Source of the DNA: Odontocerum albicorne
Lineage: Eukaryota > Arthropoda > Insecta > Trichoptera > Odontoceridae
Direction of reading: 5' to 3'
Assembly (NCBI GenBank): GCA_949825065.1
Contig: OX463838.1
Coordinates: 8,967,246-9,031,245 of the forward strand
Length of the DNA: 64,000 nt
Shown: piece by piece, positions 20,860 to 31,869 of the stretch
How positions within the stretch are numbered: the first letter of the stretch is position 1
Layout of the letters: the number at the start of each line of letters is the position of its first letter
Made by a program: the position numbers and the translations under genes
Notes under the pieces: model-generated
The model's database searches: none
Seen by the model: only the letters and a program-made list of their open reading frames with translations
Told to the model about the DNA's origin: nothing

Positions 20860-21210
20860 GCCGATGATGTATCGTCAAAGGGAAGTGCGGCTGACCACAG
20901 AGCAAACCCTCAGTGCAGTGCAAGGAATCGGCGGCATTGATCACTCTGATCCTCGGCACTCGGTGGGCTGCCCTTACACGAGCCGAGCACTCAGCACACG
21001 CAGATTGCTGAATGCAGACCGCACCAGCATAGACATAAACAGATATGACAAACAATTTACCCTGCCGGGTCCTTTTGAAGCTAGCCGCCTGTTTGTGCAG
21101 CCGATAAGGCGCATAATCGCTCTGATAACCCGGCGCCGCGCGGTTAATTTATAGCGCACTTTATTGCCAATACGGCTTAATCGGCCGGAGTCGATCCGGG
21201 GACCTTTGAT
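20860..21210. promoter_or_regulatory. GC-rich island, possible conserved regulatory element
   Basis: A sharply bounded GC-rich block carries GCCGATAAGGCG and TCTGATAACC (GATA-like), GGTTAATTTATAGC (homeodomain-like) and CTTTATTGCC. Both strands have frames of 60-100 codons here, but these are by-products of GC content and their residues show no domain pattern. No repeat homology was noticed. Regulatory function is inferred only. Confidence 0.3.
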
Positions 21211-21400
21211 GGTGGGTATTTATATACATGTCTACTCCGTTGCAGCGATAAAAATAAAACGAGAAAATATAACGGCTTGCCTTTTAATACTTTTTTAGAT
21301 TATTTGCGAATTTTTTTAACTTTCAAGTGCCCGCCAACCAAAGCGCAGTCGGTGATGGTACTTTGACATTTATTGCACCTTATATTTCCTTATTGACGAC

Positions 21401-21590
21401 CTCCGTGGTGTAGTTGATAAGACGCTTCACTAACGACTGGGTGTTTCGGGTTCGATAACTGATTATATCCGATAAAAAAAAGGATCCTAGTTTGGCAAAA
21501 GTTTGTCTAGTAACAATACTTGTGATTTTGGCTATTCACGTGCGGTTATCTTGCCAATACGAATCTCGAATTCCATGCCTATTCCAGTTA
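21401..21590 (+). repeat. tRNA-derived SINE (copy 2, diverged)
   Basis: Box A-like CGTGGTGTAGTTGATAAGAC and box B-like GGGTTCGATAACTG are spaced as in a tRNA head, beginning GACGACCTC as in the copy at 50470. The tail is diverged: ATCTTGCCAATACGAATCTC. Confidence 0.6.
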
Positions 21591-21770
21591 TTTTAAGTTC
21601 GAAGGCTCGAAGAAAATAATGTCTCCCGGCCATGCTCTTAAATATGTTCGAGTGAACAATTCGGATATGTTGAAGGGTTCATACGAAGAAACTTCTTATT
21701 TACATCTTTGCTTTTCTGGCGCCATTTAGAGACCAAACATCTTTCAAATAGTGTGAAATTAAGAATTTTA

Positions 21771-21895
21771 TTTATACTTAAGGCATTAACAGTGTGGAGG
21801 TTTAAATACATTATTTGTTTGTGCACCCCAGATGATGAGGGGAAAACTTTGAAACAGGTAGGGTTATACCGTTATATAAAGTGAAATAAACAGAA
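21771..21895 (+). repeat. Penelope-like repeat with reversed tail (copy D)
   Basis: The tail sequence of this family (CATTAACAGTGTGGAGG) appears here upstream and reverse-complemented. It is joined directly to a plus-strand arm beginning TTTGTTTGTGCACCCC. The core is CAGATGA rather than CTGATGA, followed by TGAGGGGAAAACTTTGAAAC, AGGTAGGG, and TATACCGTTATATAAAG. The altered core and stem would probably abolish ribozyme activity. Confidence 0.65.
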
Positions 21896-22201
21896 TTGGA
21901 CTGAACAGATAAATGAAATTAAGACCAAACTCGAACGCCTCGATGCCACCCAACAGCTTGCCTACACACAAGAGGAAGTATATTTAATACTCTAGGGTCA
22001 GCCCAACGCCAAAAGATGGATTGAGGTAACCCGTTCTGTTCACTCGATCAACCTTTGTTTTCTGTTAAAGTCTTCTAATTATGAACTTATAGCAACAGTG
22101 CAAGTCATGATTAATTCGAACAGGTGTTGGAAGCATGGCTAAAATTTAAGTATAAAAATTCAAGACTTGCTTTTCTTTGCAAAGGTGTTCGTAATTAGTT
22201 T
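21896..22201. other. No gene recognised
   Basis: A 90-bp stretch (21895-21985) reads GLNR- or QLAYTQEEVY-like in one frame and could be a retroelement capsid scrap, but it is too short to assign. Confidence 0.3.
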
Positions 22202-22640
22202 ATGTTTAAAGTGTTCAAACTTGTCCATATATTAACGCGGGTAATAAGTTTCCGCAAAACAACGCGTAAAAAACTTCCTTCGATATATGGTGCGATGGGT
22301 CCAATTATGTTTCCTTCGGTCTACTTCTTCCATACACTTCCGACTTGTATATTGCGCTTAGTTATTATTTCATCGTCCAAACCATTCAAAAGCTCCTTTC
22401 ATAAGTCCAAACCATTCAAAAGCTCCTTTCATAAGTCCAAACCATTCAAAAGCTCCTTTTCTTGATCCTACTTAAAACATGCATTTTATCTATGCGATCA
22501 TTTCTGTCTTCATTCCGCCTTCTTTTAATCATTGACAATCCACAAATTTTCTTTAGTGCACGCATCTTCACAGCGTTTATCTTACTTATACCCTTCTTCT
22601 ACCAAGTTCAATTTTTACTTCCATACATCAAGGTGGACAA
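22202..22640 (-). mobile_element. RTE-like LINE fragment with 30-bp tandem repeat
   Basis: Reversed LINE words include CTTCCATACACTTCCGACTT, CCAAACCATTCAAAAGCTCC and TGCGATCATTTCTGTCTTCA, as in other minus copies. The unit beginning ACCATTCAAAAGCTCCTTTC is exactly 30 bp. It is repeated 2.7 times from about 22376 to 22460, an internal slippage event. Confidence 0.6.
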
Positions 22641-24595
22641 AAAACCGCATATATGGAGACTTCGAATACCATGTAAAATAAGTTATTACTTTTACAGGTA
22701 TCCAGATAGTTTATTCATACCATTTAATAAGTTAACGTTATTTTTTAAATATATCTATAATCGGTTACTGATAACTAATGTAACAATATTTGTAATAACA
22801 CAATATTTTATTATTCGTGTTTCTAATTTTATCTCGTTTAAAATCCGCTCCACTTTATCTAGTCATATCTTCTAAGACATATTTGTTCTACGCACACCAT
22901 ACTCTCCCAGACACATGATTTATATAATAGTTTAGCCATTCTTTCGTCATTAATTCTCTCCACGTGAAAATAATGTGAATATACGTCACTACAATAATAA
23001 ATCATAGAATATATGTAATATTTGTTTACACGGGCACGTTTGCGTTTCACATGGAACTTCAGAGCTGTAAGTACAAGCTATAAAATAGTAAATACGTACT
23101 CCAGTTCAAAGGAGATTAGAATCGGTGAACACTTTGATCCATCCTCCATATTGGGGTGCAAACAGCGTAAATAAACAGATTCTATCTTTTTCAGGAAATG
23201 GATCCCTTTTTATTCCATTAAAATTCCAAAATCTACTCAACTATCATCGCACCATTCATTAACCATCTCTTCCTTCTCCTTTCAGTCTTTATTCCGCTTC
23301 CTTACGCTTACACAAAAAAAGTAGCGTGCCTGACAACTTTTGTATTTATACGGGTAAACCAGAAATCGTCAACTTGGAAAGATAAATATGATTTTAGTTT
23401 TAATATTTTTTTATAAATTATTGAATCAGATTTATGTTAACAATTTGTTTCTCGTAAATCACCAAATTTTGATTGTAGTAAAAAATACTAATGAAAGTAT
23501 CGAGATAAATTATTTAAATAAGAAAGAGTAAAACGGGAATAATAAAATATAAACATTTTATGAATGCAATACTTGACTTAAATTAGAATCTTTGATACGT
23601 ATAACTTGAAACATTAAATATTAATTGTGTAACGTTTCCTTGTACTCGTATTGTCTAAGTGGCAAAATATACCAAAGCAATTCACTGTTTTGTGTTAAGT
23701 TTCTTTAATGCGCACAATTTCAGATACATGACTTGCTTTTATACATTCTTTTTGGACTCTACAATACGCGTGTAACAAAAAACTACACAAGATATTCTGT
23801 TTATTGTTACACAGCGCAGAACAAAATATTGTCAACATGGTAAATACAAATGTACCTACAAACCAACAGTTCTCTCTAGAGTCTAGAGGTCAGAGGTAGC
23901 CAAACTTAGCAAGATCTACTTATAACCTTTTCATCCCATCGTTAGCTGCTATTCATTTTGGTGGTCTGAAAAACATTATTGACAGAATAACGCACACCAT
24001 TGAATTATATGTGAGATGCTATTGTTTGAATAGATATCACGCTACACGCTGATCATTCGAAATCTTGTAGCAGGAAATATCTTATGACAATGACACGAGC
24101 ATGCTACTGCACTAACAATTTCGCACAGATCTACACTGAATCTGTAATTAATTTCTTTACTCATTAACATTGGTATGTCTATTATGAATTTCATATGGTC
24201 ACGCGATCGACCACCTCCCGTCTGTCTGCTAGACCGTCTGTAATGCTATGCATTTATGAGATTTGCATTTACGAAATAAATATTGCACAAGATATAAAAA
24301 TGCTGAAAATATTTTAATAATGCTGGAATTTCGAAAATTTTCTTGTACTTTCATATACATAATATGCATATGTTTTTAAATAAAATTTATCAGGTTTTGT
24401 GAAAAATACTAAAAATACAATATTAAGTACAAACAAGTAAGACAGTAACTGAACGATAATATAACGAAAAATTCAGATAAAGTTCTGAAATTAAAATCAG
24501 TCCGAAAACACGGAGAAACGAACATAAAACGCCTGAAATATTATAAAACAATACGAGAATATTGTTCTACACTATCATTGTATACAAATATGTAC
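22641..24595. other. Long AT-rich stretch, no gene recognised
   Basis: The frame ending at 22875 is an AT-rich open run with many Phe/Ile/Leu codons and no domain. No element ends or conserved-looking islands were noticed through to 24595. Confidence 0.5.
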
Positions 24596-24599
24596 AATA

Positions 24600-24785
24600 C
24601 AACCTGGCGGGCGTTGAATCTGGCTTATTATCATGTGGCAATATATTTTAACCAATCAGAAAGATGTTTAAGAGACATTAAGTGAAAACCAGGTTGGAAT
24701 CATTTTTTTGTAAATGTTTCCAACGGGAATTAAACCTGTAGCCCCCCCGGTACCCAAAGTTGTCGTCTTACCAGGTAAATTTAGT
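24600..24785 (-). repeat. tRNA-derived SINE (copy 3)
   Basis: Read on the minus strand it has a box A region ending TGGTAAGACGACAAC, a box B region GGTTTAATTCCCGTTGG, then TTTTCACTTAATGTCTC, ATTGGTTAAAATATATTGCC, and ACATGATAATAAGCCAG. It has the same head-body order as the copy at 20207. Confidence 0.75.
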
Positions 24786-26090
24786 TTATTTTGTAACTTA
24801 AATACTTTCATTCCAGTTTCCAAACGTATTCCATAAAAAAATCCTTTGACGTCTCATAATAAAATAATGATTTTCAAATTAATGTTAATTTCCATAACCG
24901 TATTTGGTGAAATAAATAGAATTTAACATATCCCCAAAATTTCCCCGAGGGACTGATTAACCTCTGAGTTTATGGACCTTTTTAAAATTGAAAATGTTGA
25001 GTTCCCCTCGAAAGGCTTTGGCGGTGATGCATTGGAGATATGGATCGGGCAGTCAGGCTCTACTAATGAATGTACTAGGGTCGGGATCCCAGCTTGACAC
25101 CGTACATTACACATGTATATCCACGGGGGGCAGCTCAACACCACGCACTACATCGACCTATATACGCAAAGGAGACCTACCCCTTCATTATAATAGTTTT
25201 GTGATCAATATTTTTAAGATTTTTACACCTCTGTATTGGTTATACGGACAAGTTAAATTGTGTGGCCGGGAGACGACATTATCTTCGGTCACATTTATCA
25301 GTCAAACACTGATCTATGCACCTAACCAAAAATTCGTTGTCGTACATGCTGGTAATACTATCGCACTAAAAAAAGGCAATAATAAACTTACCGACGAACT
25401 AAATTAAGCTGGGACCCTTTTAAGGTACTATCGGGAAGCCAACTCCCCGAGAGGTAAGCAAGAATCTTCCCAAGCGGATTGAATTTGATCATGAAAACAA
25501 TATTTAACCAGCATATTTGATATTTATTAATGAGGTTTGTTTATAAGTGGGGTTGCGGGGAAAGGGTAATACGACCACTATATTTTTCAGGTAGTCTGTA
25601 AGAAACTTTCAGGTAGTCTGTAAGAAATTTGTAAATAAGACTTCAGAATGAGTAGCCCTAAGGGTTTCTCCCAGGCCTCGGAACCGTTGGGTTAATCAAG
25701 CTGAATTCGTTTACAACAGACATAGATCGCTTCGGAACTGGTTCGGCCGCGACTTCGAAGGATGATAAGTACCCGGATGTGTATCGCGACCTGGATGGAG
25801 ACCTTTTTTGACATCCCCGTATTCAATTATAAAAAAAAATGTCCATTCGGCATTCGAAATAATTTTAATAAAGATATGGGTTAGATCTGTTTTGAATAAA
25901 TATGCCCATAATACGTATGTTACATACACCGCGCCGCTTAGAGCCAACATTAAAATATACCTGTTCCTTTTCCTGCGAGGAACAACGGGCGGACCACTCG
26001 GGGGAGATTTCGGAAGGTTTAGTTGCAGGTAATTATCGAAAATGAGCCGAAAAATTCATCATGTCAAGAGCCTTTATGCATCAGAAACCT
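24786..26090. other. No gene recognised; 139-codon frame at 24988-25407 judged spurious
   Basis: The long plus-strand frame (24988-25407) overlaps a 73-codon minus frame and has no motif, so coding is not supported. The block 24950-25180 is GC-rich and may be an unassigned element. At 25587-25628 the 21-bp word TTCAGGTAGTCTGTAAGAAA is directly repeated. Confidence 0.35.
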
Positions 26091-26094
26091 GGAC

Positions 26095-26190
26095 AATTAA
26101 TTGTTTTGTATTACACTTCCGTTGTATACAATTCAACCTAGATGACTTATTATCGCGTGGCAATCTCTTCCAACAGAGGCATGTTTTGTG
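26095..26190 (-). repeat. SINE tail fragment (copy 4)
   Basis: The minus strand gives TGTTGGAAGAGATTGCCAC, then GCGATAATAAGTCATC, then TAGGTTGAATTGTATACAAC, the core and end of the SINE family at 20207. The head is missing. The mariner element lies just beyond it. Confidence 0.7.
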
Positions 26191-26262
26191 AATTCGTAGA
26201 TTTTAATAAATATTATATTATTATATTATATATTACCCATTTTCCACCCGTTATATATTATG

Positions 26263-27560
26263 TTAGGTGTTAACATAAGTTACGTCCGTTTTTTTTTTTA
26301 ATTTGAAAATGAGCACCAAAAATAAAACAAAATGGTAAAGGTTATACGCCATTCGAAAGAAAATTTTCTGCTCTATAAGATATTGTGTTTGCTTTTATGT
26401 TACATATACCTATTATTTGATTTGATTACAGGTTACAAGCCTTCAAAATGGAATGTAGACGAAAGTGAGCATTTTCGACACCTCCTTCTGTTCGCGTTCA
26501 ATCGAGGGAATAAAGCTGCCAAAGCTGCTCGCGATGTTTGCGAAGTGTACGGTGAAGATGCTATGAATGAAATGACAGCTCGTCGATGGTTTTTGCGTTT
26601 CAAAGACGGTAATTTCGACCTAAAAGACATGGAGTGTTCCGGACAACCAGTGGACTTCGATGAGGACCGCTTAAACCATATTGTTCATGAAGATCCCCTT
26701 CAAACCACCGTAGAATTGGCTGAGCAGATGAATTGTAGTCACATGACTGTATACCGTTATTTTAAATCAATGGGAAAAGTCCAGAAGTTCGGCGCTTGGG
26801 TTCCACATGTTTTGAGTGAAAACAACAAAAATAAACGTTCGACAATTTCTGCTGGTTTGCTCGCGCGTCATCGAGCTACGCATGGCCACAAGCAAAGGTT
26901 CCTTTACCGCATCATTACTGGTGATGAAAAATGGTGCCTTTATATGAATATGAAGAAACGAAAAGGATGGGTGAGTTATGGTCAACAAGCAACGCCCAGA
27001 GCGAAACAAGGTTTGCATCCGCGCAAGACGATGATTTCCATCTGGTGGGATTGGCAAAGCGTCACCCCCTACGAGATACTTGAACGCAATCAGACAGTCA
27101 ACGCGGAGCTACACATCCTGCAAATGCAGCGGCTCAACACTGTAATTCAACAAAAAAGCCGGATCGGCAATACGGCGTTATTCTGCAACACGATAACGCC
27201 CGCCTTCACATCGCCAACATTACGAAAAATGCCATTCAAACGCTTGGTTGGGAAGTTCTGCCGCACCCTCCATATTCTCCAGACCTCGCGCCGTCAAATT
27301 TCCACCTTTTCCGGTCGCTTTCGAATAATTTGCGCGGCGTTTCCTTCAATAATGACGTCGAATTGCGGACATGGTTGGACGAATTCTTCGAGTCAAGACC
27401 GGATGGGTTTTATCGCACAGGCATTGAAAAACTTGTAGAACGATGGCAAGAAGTTGTGAATAATGAAGGAGAATACATTATTGACTAATTTGTTGTATTT
27501 TTGTTTTGTTTTGTCCTCTTCATTTGGAAAAAAACGGACACAACTTATGTTAACACCCAA
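26263..27560 (+). mobile_element. Mariner element, nearly full length
   Basis: The termini are TTAGGTGTTAACATAAGTTA on the left and, read inward, TTGGGTGTTAACATAAGTTG on the right, a near-perfect inverted repeat of about 25 bp. A TA follows the right end (27561-27562); the left flank reads TATG, so the TA duplication is blurred. The length of about 1.3 kb and one transposase region are normal for mariner. A second, truncated copy is at 2434-2665. Confidence 0.92.
26332..27488 (+). pseudogene. Mariner DD34D transposase, inactivated
   Basis: The frame from 26332 covers the N-terminal helix-turn-helix pair (HFRHLLLFAFNRGNKAAKAA, later ELAEQMNCSHMTVYRYF), WVPHVLSENNK, and the first catalytic motif GDEKWCLY (Asp about residue 198). 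Near 27157 one base has been lost. The continuation HDNARLH (second Asp, 27192-27194) and PPYSPDLAPSNFHLF lies in another frame and ends GEYIID at stop 27486-27488. The third catalytic Asp (PSD in the family) is Asn (AAT, 27297-27299). Two independent defects therefore make it dead. The true start codon is uncertain, and residues before GYKPSKW may be leader or intron. Confidence 0.92.
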
Positions 27561-27639
27561 TATATTTATGAATCGAACAGTGTAAAAAACTGCTAATATG
27601 ACAGTCCATAATATCATTTTAGTACCAACTTAAATGTAT

Positions 27640-28160
27640 GGAAGTGAAACTTTGACATGGAAAAAGACTGAAAGGAACAAAATAAATGCTGTTGCGAAAC
27701 AATACATGGGGTAAAAAGGTATGAGAGATAAATGTGAACTTAAGACTGAGTAAGATGAAGAAGCGCACTCTGAGGTGGCCACATGGAAAAGGTATGACAG
27801 ATAAATGTGAACTTAAGACTGAGTAAGATGAAGAAGCGCACTCTGAGGTGGCCACATGGAAAAGGTATGACAGATAAATGTGAACTTAAGACTGAGTAAG
27901 ATGAAGAAGCGCACTCTGAGGTGGCCACATGGAACGAATGATTAATAAAACAAATATAAAGTGCAAATTTGAATGGTTGGCTAGGTAGATGACCAAGGAA
28001 AGCGTTGTTGGATCAAGTAAATAATATTTTGAAAGAATAAACCGTAAACCAGAGAAATTGTAGGAGTTGTATGAGAAGGGAATGGATTTAGATGAGAAAG
28101 ATGTATATCGCAATAGGAAAGTCTGGCGCTTGTCCTCTATGCCTACCCTGACCACGTATC
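27640..28160 (+). pseudogene. RTE-like LINE C-terminal fragment with internal tandem repeats
   Basis: The plus-strand reading includes YGSETLTWKKTERNK, a DKCELKTE- or VRWPHGK-like region, then WLGR, KALLDQVNNIL and DEKDVYRNRKVWRLSSMPTL. This is the same C-terminal region as at 36790 and 45055. Several frame changes are present. The middle contains three copies of a 73-bp unit, described separately. Confidence 0.75.
27714..27932 (+). repeat. 73-bp tandem repeat, three copies, inside LINE
   Basis: Units start at 27714, 27787 and 27860, each beginning AAAAGGTATGA and ending GAGGTGGCCACATGG. They are identical apart from a few bases in the first, which points to a recent local amplification of LINE coding sequence. 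Confidence 0.9.
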
Positions 28161-28289
28161 TACCCTACCACCGCCTGTCGTCTCAAAGAGCAAACATTAT
28201 AAGCATTCAACGTCACTATCATAATTTGTCGAATGATGAAATCCATAGGATTCGAACTAGCGTCGATTCGTCCAGTGTGCAGTACATCC

Positions 28290-28535
28290 TGTCAAGCCTC
28301 GGAAGGTATATTATAGCTAATAGTGGGGGTCTGATTAATTCGAGCAGCGCTGGCCCGATATGCCGTGCCGGAGCAGCCAACGGGCATTCCGTGCTCGCGG
28401 CTATCGGCCATTGTGCGTTTTTTGTCCATCAGAAGAGAATAATAGCCTCCCTGTACGATGAGCGCACGGAGCACAGGGCAACTCAGGGCACAGGCGGAAT
28501 ATTGCGGCGTCCAGAGAAGTTCTTTAGGAATAAAT
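28290..28535. promoter_or_regulatory. GC-richer island, possible conserved regulatory element
   Basis: The island holds TGATTAATTCGAGCAGCGCT, CGGCTATCGGCCATTGTGCG and AATAATAGCC. A 156-codon plus frame (28067-28537) runs across both the LINE end and this island, so the frame is not a single gene. A regulatory role is inferred from composition only. Confidence 0.3.
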
Positions 28536-28539
28536 AACT

Positions 28540-28656
28540 AAAAAAAAAACTGATTTGCAACTTTCGATGGCATTTCAAAGCTGAAGTTTGTGGAGTCTGA
28601 ACATTTTATCCACCGATAAATGAAGATAACATACGAGAGTAGGGCTTCACAGAAAG

Positions 28657-28687
<31 letters not shown>

Positions 28688-29140
28688 ACTTGCAGTATAT
28701 GTCAAAAGAACTCTATATCCTTTTGATTGTTTATAAAACTTATCTTCAACTTTATTCATTAATTTCATCTCATATTAGGGACCCATAAGTTCTAAAGACC
28801 CAAAATATTCGACCCTTCGACTCGGTATTCTTTGGTAGCACTATATTTTAAAAGCTTTTAGATTTTTTATGTGGGCTGAGTACGTGAGCACGCTTCAACA
28901 TCATACGGAAGTACGGAGAATATGTAACAATGTGAACCTCGCATACGTAGGTCGAAATCGAAATAATTCCTAAAAAGCAGAGGATAATCTCCTACATTTT
29001 GAAGAAGTAACTTCGTGCCATCTCTATTTCTTACTTTGCTCTCTTGAGATTGGTCGCATTGATTTATTCAACCCCGACATTTATGTTGTTGCACTCGTTA
29101 ATTTTCATTATCTAAATATATTTTTTATAGTAATTCAAAT
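28540..29140. other. No gene recognised
   Basis: AT-rich, with a short TTTATTTATTTTTATTT run near 28660. Confidence 0.45.
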
Positions 29141-29330
29141 AATACTATCCTATGTGACTATGATTAAATACTAATCCTATGTGACTATCATAAAATACTA
29201 ATCCTATGTGACTATGATAAAATACTAATCCTATGTGACTGATAAAAACTAATCCTATGTGACTATGATAAAATACTAATCCTATGTGACTATGATAAAA
29301 TACTAATCCTATGTGACTATGATAAAATTA
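29141..29330 (+). repeat. 27-bp minisatellite, about seven units
   Basis: The unit is ACTAATCCTATGTGACTATG followed by ATAAAAT. Copies are near identical, and one has lost several bases around 29240. There is no spacer variation, so this is not a CRISPR-like array. Confidence 0.95.
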
Positions 29331-29339
29331 CACAACATT

Positions 29340-30055
29340 GACTTATGACGTTATTATGGTTGGTTAACTGGATTATTTTAATCGATTTAACAAATAAGTT
29401 CTCATTTCTAATGCAATCTTGGAATGTCGTATCGCTATCATTCAGACAACGGACTATCGCTGGACAAATAAAATTTTCCGCTGGGTCGATTGGAACAATG
29501 GGCTCGAAACTGCGCTGGGTTGATATACAGAACACGCTGACAATTTTTAGCAGCCGAGATCTACAGTTAGTGATGAAAAAATATGTTGATTCACGTTCAA
29601 AACTTTTATCAGCTGTTTTCATGAGCTCCATTAAATAAATATCCCTGTACGGGGTGGGTGCAGTGGCGCACGATTAGGATAGACCCTGCCCCTGAGAGCT
29701 GGGAATGTGGCATGAAGGCGTGCACAGTGCGCACGGACCGAGAGATGCTATAATGACCTGTATTTAGAGCTGATACAGAGAAAGAGAAATGTTATTGTGG
29801 ATCCTGGATGCTTTGTCTACGATGGGATTGTACGATAGAGAATGGATTTAGTACCACACATTTTTTTCTTGTTCTCTAAACCCGAATCAAACGCTTGACT
29901 AATTATGTCTTTAGGTACGCTTTGGTTTTTTAAGAATCAGATTTTTGCACATACTAAAGAAATGAAGATTATGAGCAACCAGTGAGACATTTTATCATGA
30001 TCAATTTTTTTTATTCGACTCAAAAAAGATATTAAATAATATAGTATAACTCAAA
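29340..30055. other. No gene recognised; GC-richer block 29420-29600
   Basis: The block includes GGAACAATGGGC (Sox-like) and is open on both strands for about 100 codons. No domain is visible. It may be conserved non-coding DNA. A further GC-richer part at 29650-29750 is unassigned. Confidence 0.35.
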
Positions 30056-30260
30056 TGAAATCCTCCTGGCTTAGTGTTGAACGTCTGTTTGTTACCTAGA
30101 TGTTTCTGGTTCGACTCCCGGTGTTGACCAAACACTAAATTATATCCCAATTTTTTTCACACACGTGCCTGTCAACTTTTTTATGGTTGGTTGTAAGTAA
30201 TTACTATGTGTCAATAAGCCCGCCAGATTATGTTATATCACTATACAACGAAAGTATACT
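30056..30260 (+). repeat. tRNA-derived SINE (copy 5)
   Basis: The head has box B-like GGTTCGACTCCCGG, the middle AATTTTTTTCACACACGTGC, and the body GGTTGGTTGTAAGTAATTAC, then TGTGTCAATAAGCCCGCCAG. These match the family at 20207. Confidence 0.7.
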
Positions 30261-30978
30261 ATAGTACACCAAACCTTACGACTCAAAAATAGGATCATTT
30301 GCCAAACAATCTTCAAATAACCCTAATTAAAATTTTTATTTAAAAAAAGGAATATGTTTCTTATATTAAAAAAAACTTTGTTAATTAGAAGGATTTCCGA
30401 TATATCTAGAAACAGATAACTTAAAAAATATATTAGATTAACTAAGGAAATTTTCATATGTAAATACATTATTTTTCTATAGAACTATCTGAATCAGTTA
30501 CTAATTTGTGGCGATACTCAGCACGGTGCCTATCTGGAACAAATGTGCCTATCTGAATTAAATGAACGCAACAGAAAAAAAAAACATCCATCTCCTTAAA
30601 AGTAACGAATTCCAATAACCATTTAAAGAAACGTCAAGGGAAAGGCAGTTTCGTGAATTCTTATGGAAATGCGACACGGCAAAAGTAAACTTAATGACTT
30701 CATCAAAATACATATTCGCAAATTAAATTTTTAATAACTGGTGCGTGACTGGACAGAATCGAAGAAGATAACAAGGCGTATGTGAAATTGTGAGTAAAAA
30801 AAAGATAACTGAGAAAGGCGCGGTGGTGCGGTGCGCGTGTGGTTTTATCAGGCGAGGTGAAATCGGACCAGAAATATGACCGCTTCAAACGACTTTCTAA
30901 GGAGAATTGTTAAAATGATGAGCGCAAACTTCTTTTACTATACGCTTGCGTGCACAAGGTAGGTTTAGTGCTGGTTAT
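30261..30978. other. No gene recognised
   Basis: AT-rich. A short GC-rich run (GCGCGGTGGTGCGGTGCGCG) lies near 30820-30840. No coding evidence was found. Confidence 0.45.
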
Positions 30979-30980
30979 TA

Positions 30981-31473
30981 TACTTGAGAAAATGTAGGAT
31001 GGTTCCTTTGAGACATGACATTTGAAATGTCATGTCTCAAAGGAGTGGGGTAAAATCGTTATTTCTTGACAAATCGAATAGTTTATATTTAAATAGGCCA
31101 AGATCCACTACGAATTAATACTAATTACGAAAATTTTATTTTATGTATAAAAAAATCGAAAATCCAATTATCGTATACCTCCATCCCTAGACAATGCAGA
31201 CGAACGTAGTGAGACTTTTGACAAACGTCAGCAAATATTTTTTGATTTTAACAAACTGACACATTTTTGCTAATTTGTAACAAGATGTATAGTATTAATT
31301 TGTTATTATTGTTAGTTTTATGTAATGTATTTACCTAAATAACTTGCTATTAATTAGAATCGAGGCTTATATTAAAGTTGATAAAATAATTAAAATTATT
31401 GAACGTTGTTACAAGGTTGTATTGGGGCGAATTTGTGAACTGTCACAGGAACCATGCTACATTTTTTTAAGTA
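30981..31473. mobile_element. Tc1/mariner-like MITE (copy 1)
   Basis: The left end is TACTTGAGAAAATGTAGGAT. The right end read inward is TACTTAAAAAAATGTAGCAT. Both are flanked by TA (30979-30980 and 31474-31475). It is 493 bp long and non-coding. A second copy in the opposite body orientation is at 53560-54114. Inside, 31003-31043 is an almost perfect 41-bp palindrome (TCCTTTGAGACATGACATTT on one side). Confidence 0.85.
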
Positions 31474-31614
31474 TAGCGACCATGCTCCACTACAAGTATC
31501 TTGCATAAGAAAGTACACCGGACATGCTGAAAAATATGAAAACTCGACCTGTTCAGCCAAAAAATTAAGAATTACAAGGTTCAAGGATTTCTTAAGCTGG
31601 TGCATAATATATAC

Positions 31615-31865
31615 ATATACACGTTATCACACCGGTTTCCTATCGGGATAGGCAGAACGGAGAGAACGCCAGGCTTTATTATCGCGACAGAGATCTTTCG
31701 TTTCCTCTATAACCATACACATTCGCATCAGATTCTACAATGCCTCGTTTTTAAATTTCCTTTCAAAATATCATACACTTGATTCAATCCTAATTTATTT
31801 GGTCATGTCTTCCTCTACCACGCCTTCCACTCACATTTGCACTGTCCATTTGTTTTATACTGTGC
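31615..31865 (-). mobile_element. RTE-like LINE fragment
   Basis: It starts TTATCACACCGGTTTCCTAT with CGGGATAGGCAGAACGGAGA and proceeds through CGCGACAGAGATCTTTC and CTACCACGCCTTCCACTC, the reversed C-terminal coding end of the family. Confidence 0.65.
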
Positions 31866-31869
31866 TGGT

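Noticed and set aside
22462..22875. 137-codon plus-strand frame rich in Phe, Ile and Leu
   Set aside because: Begins in reversed LINE sequence and continues into AT-rich DNA. The apparent hydrophobicity is a by-product of T-rich codons.
24988..25407. 139-codon plus-strand open frame
   Set aside because: No domain, signal peptide or membrane pattern. It overlaps an opposite frame, lies in a composition-shifted block, and has no splice or promoter context.
28067..28537. 156-codon plus-strand frame
   Set aside because: Its first part is the C-terminus of a LINE fragment and its second part an unrelated GC-richer island, so it is not one gene.
29141..29330. CRISPR-like array
   Set aside because: The 27-bp units abut without unique spacers. 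It is a plain minisatellite in a eukaryotic genome.
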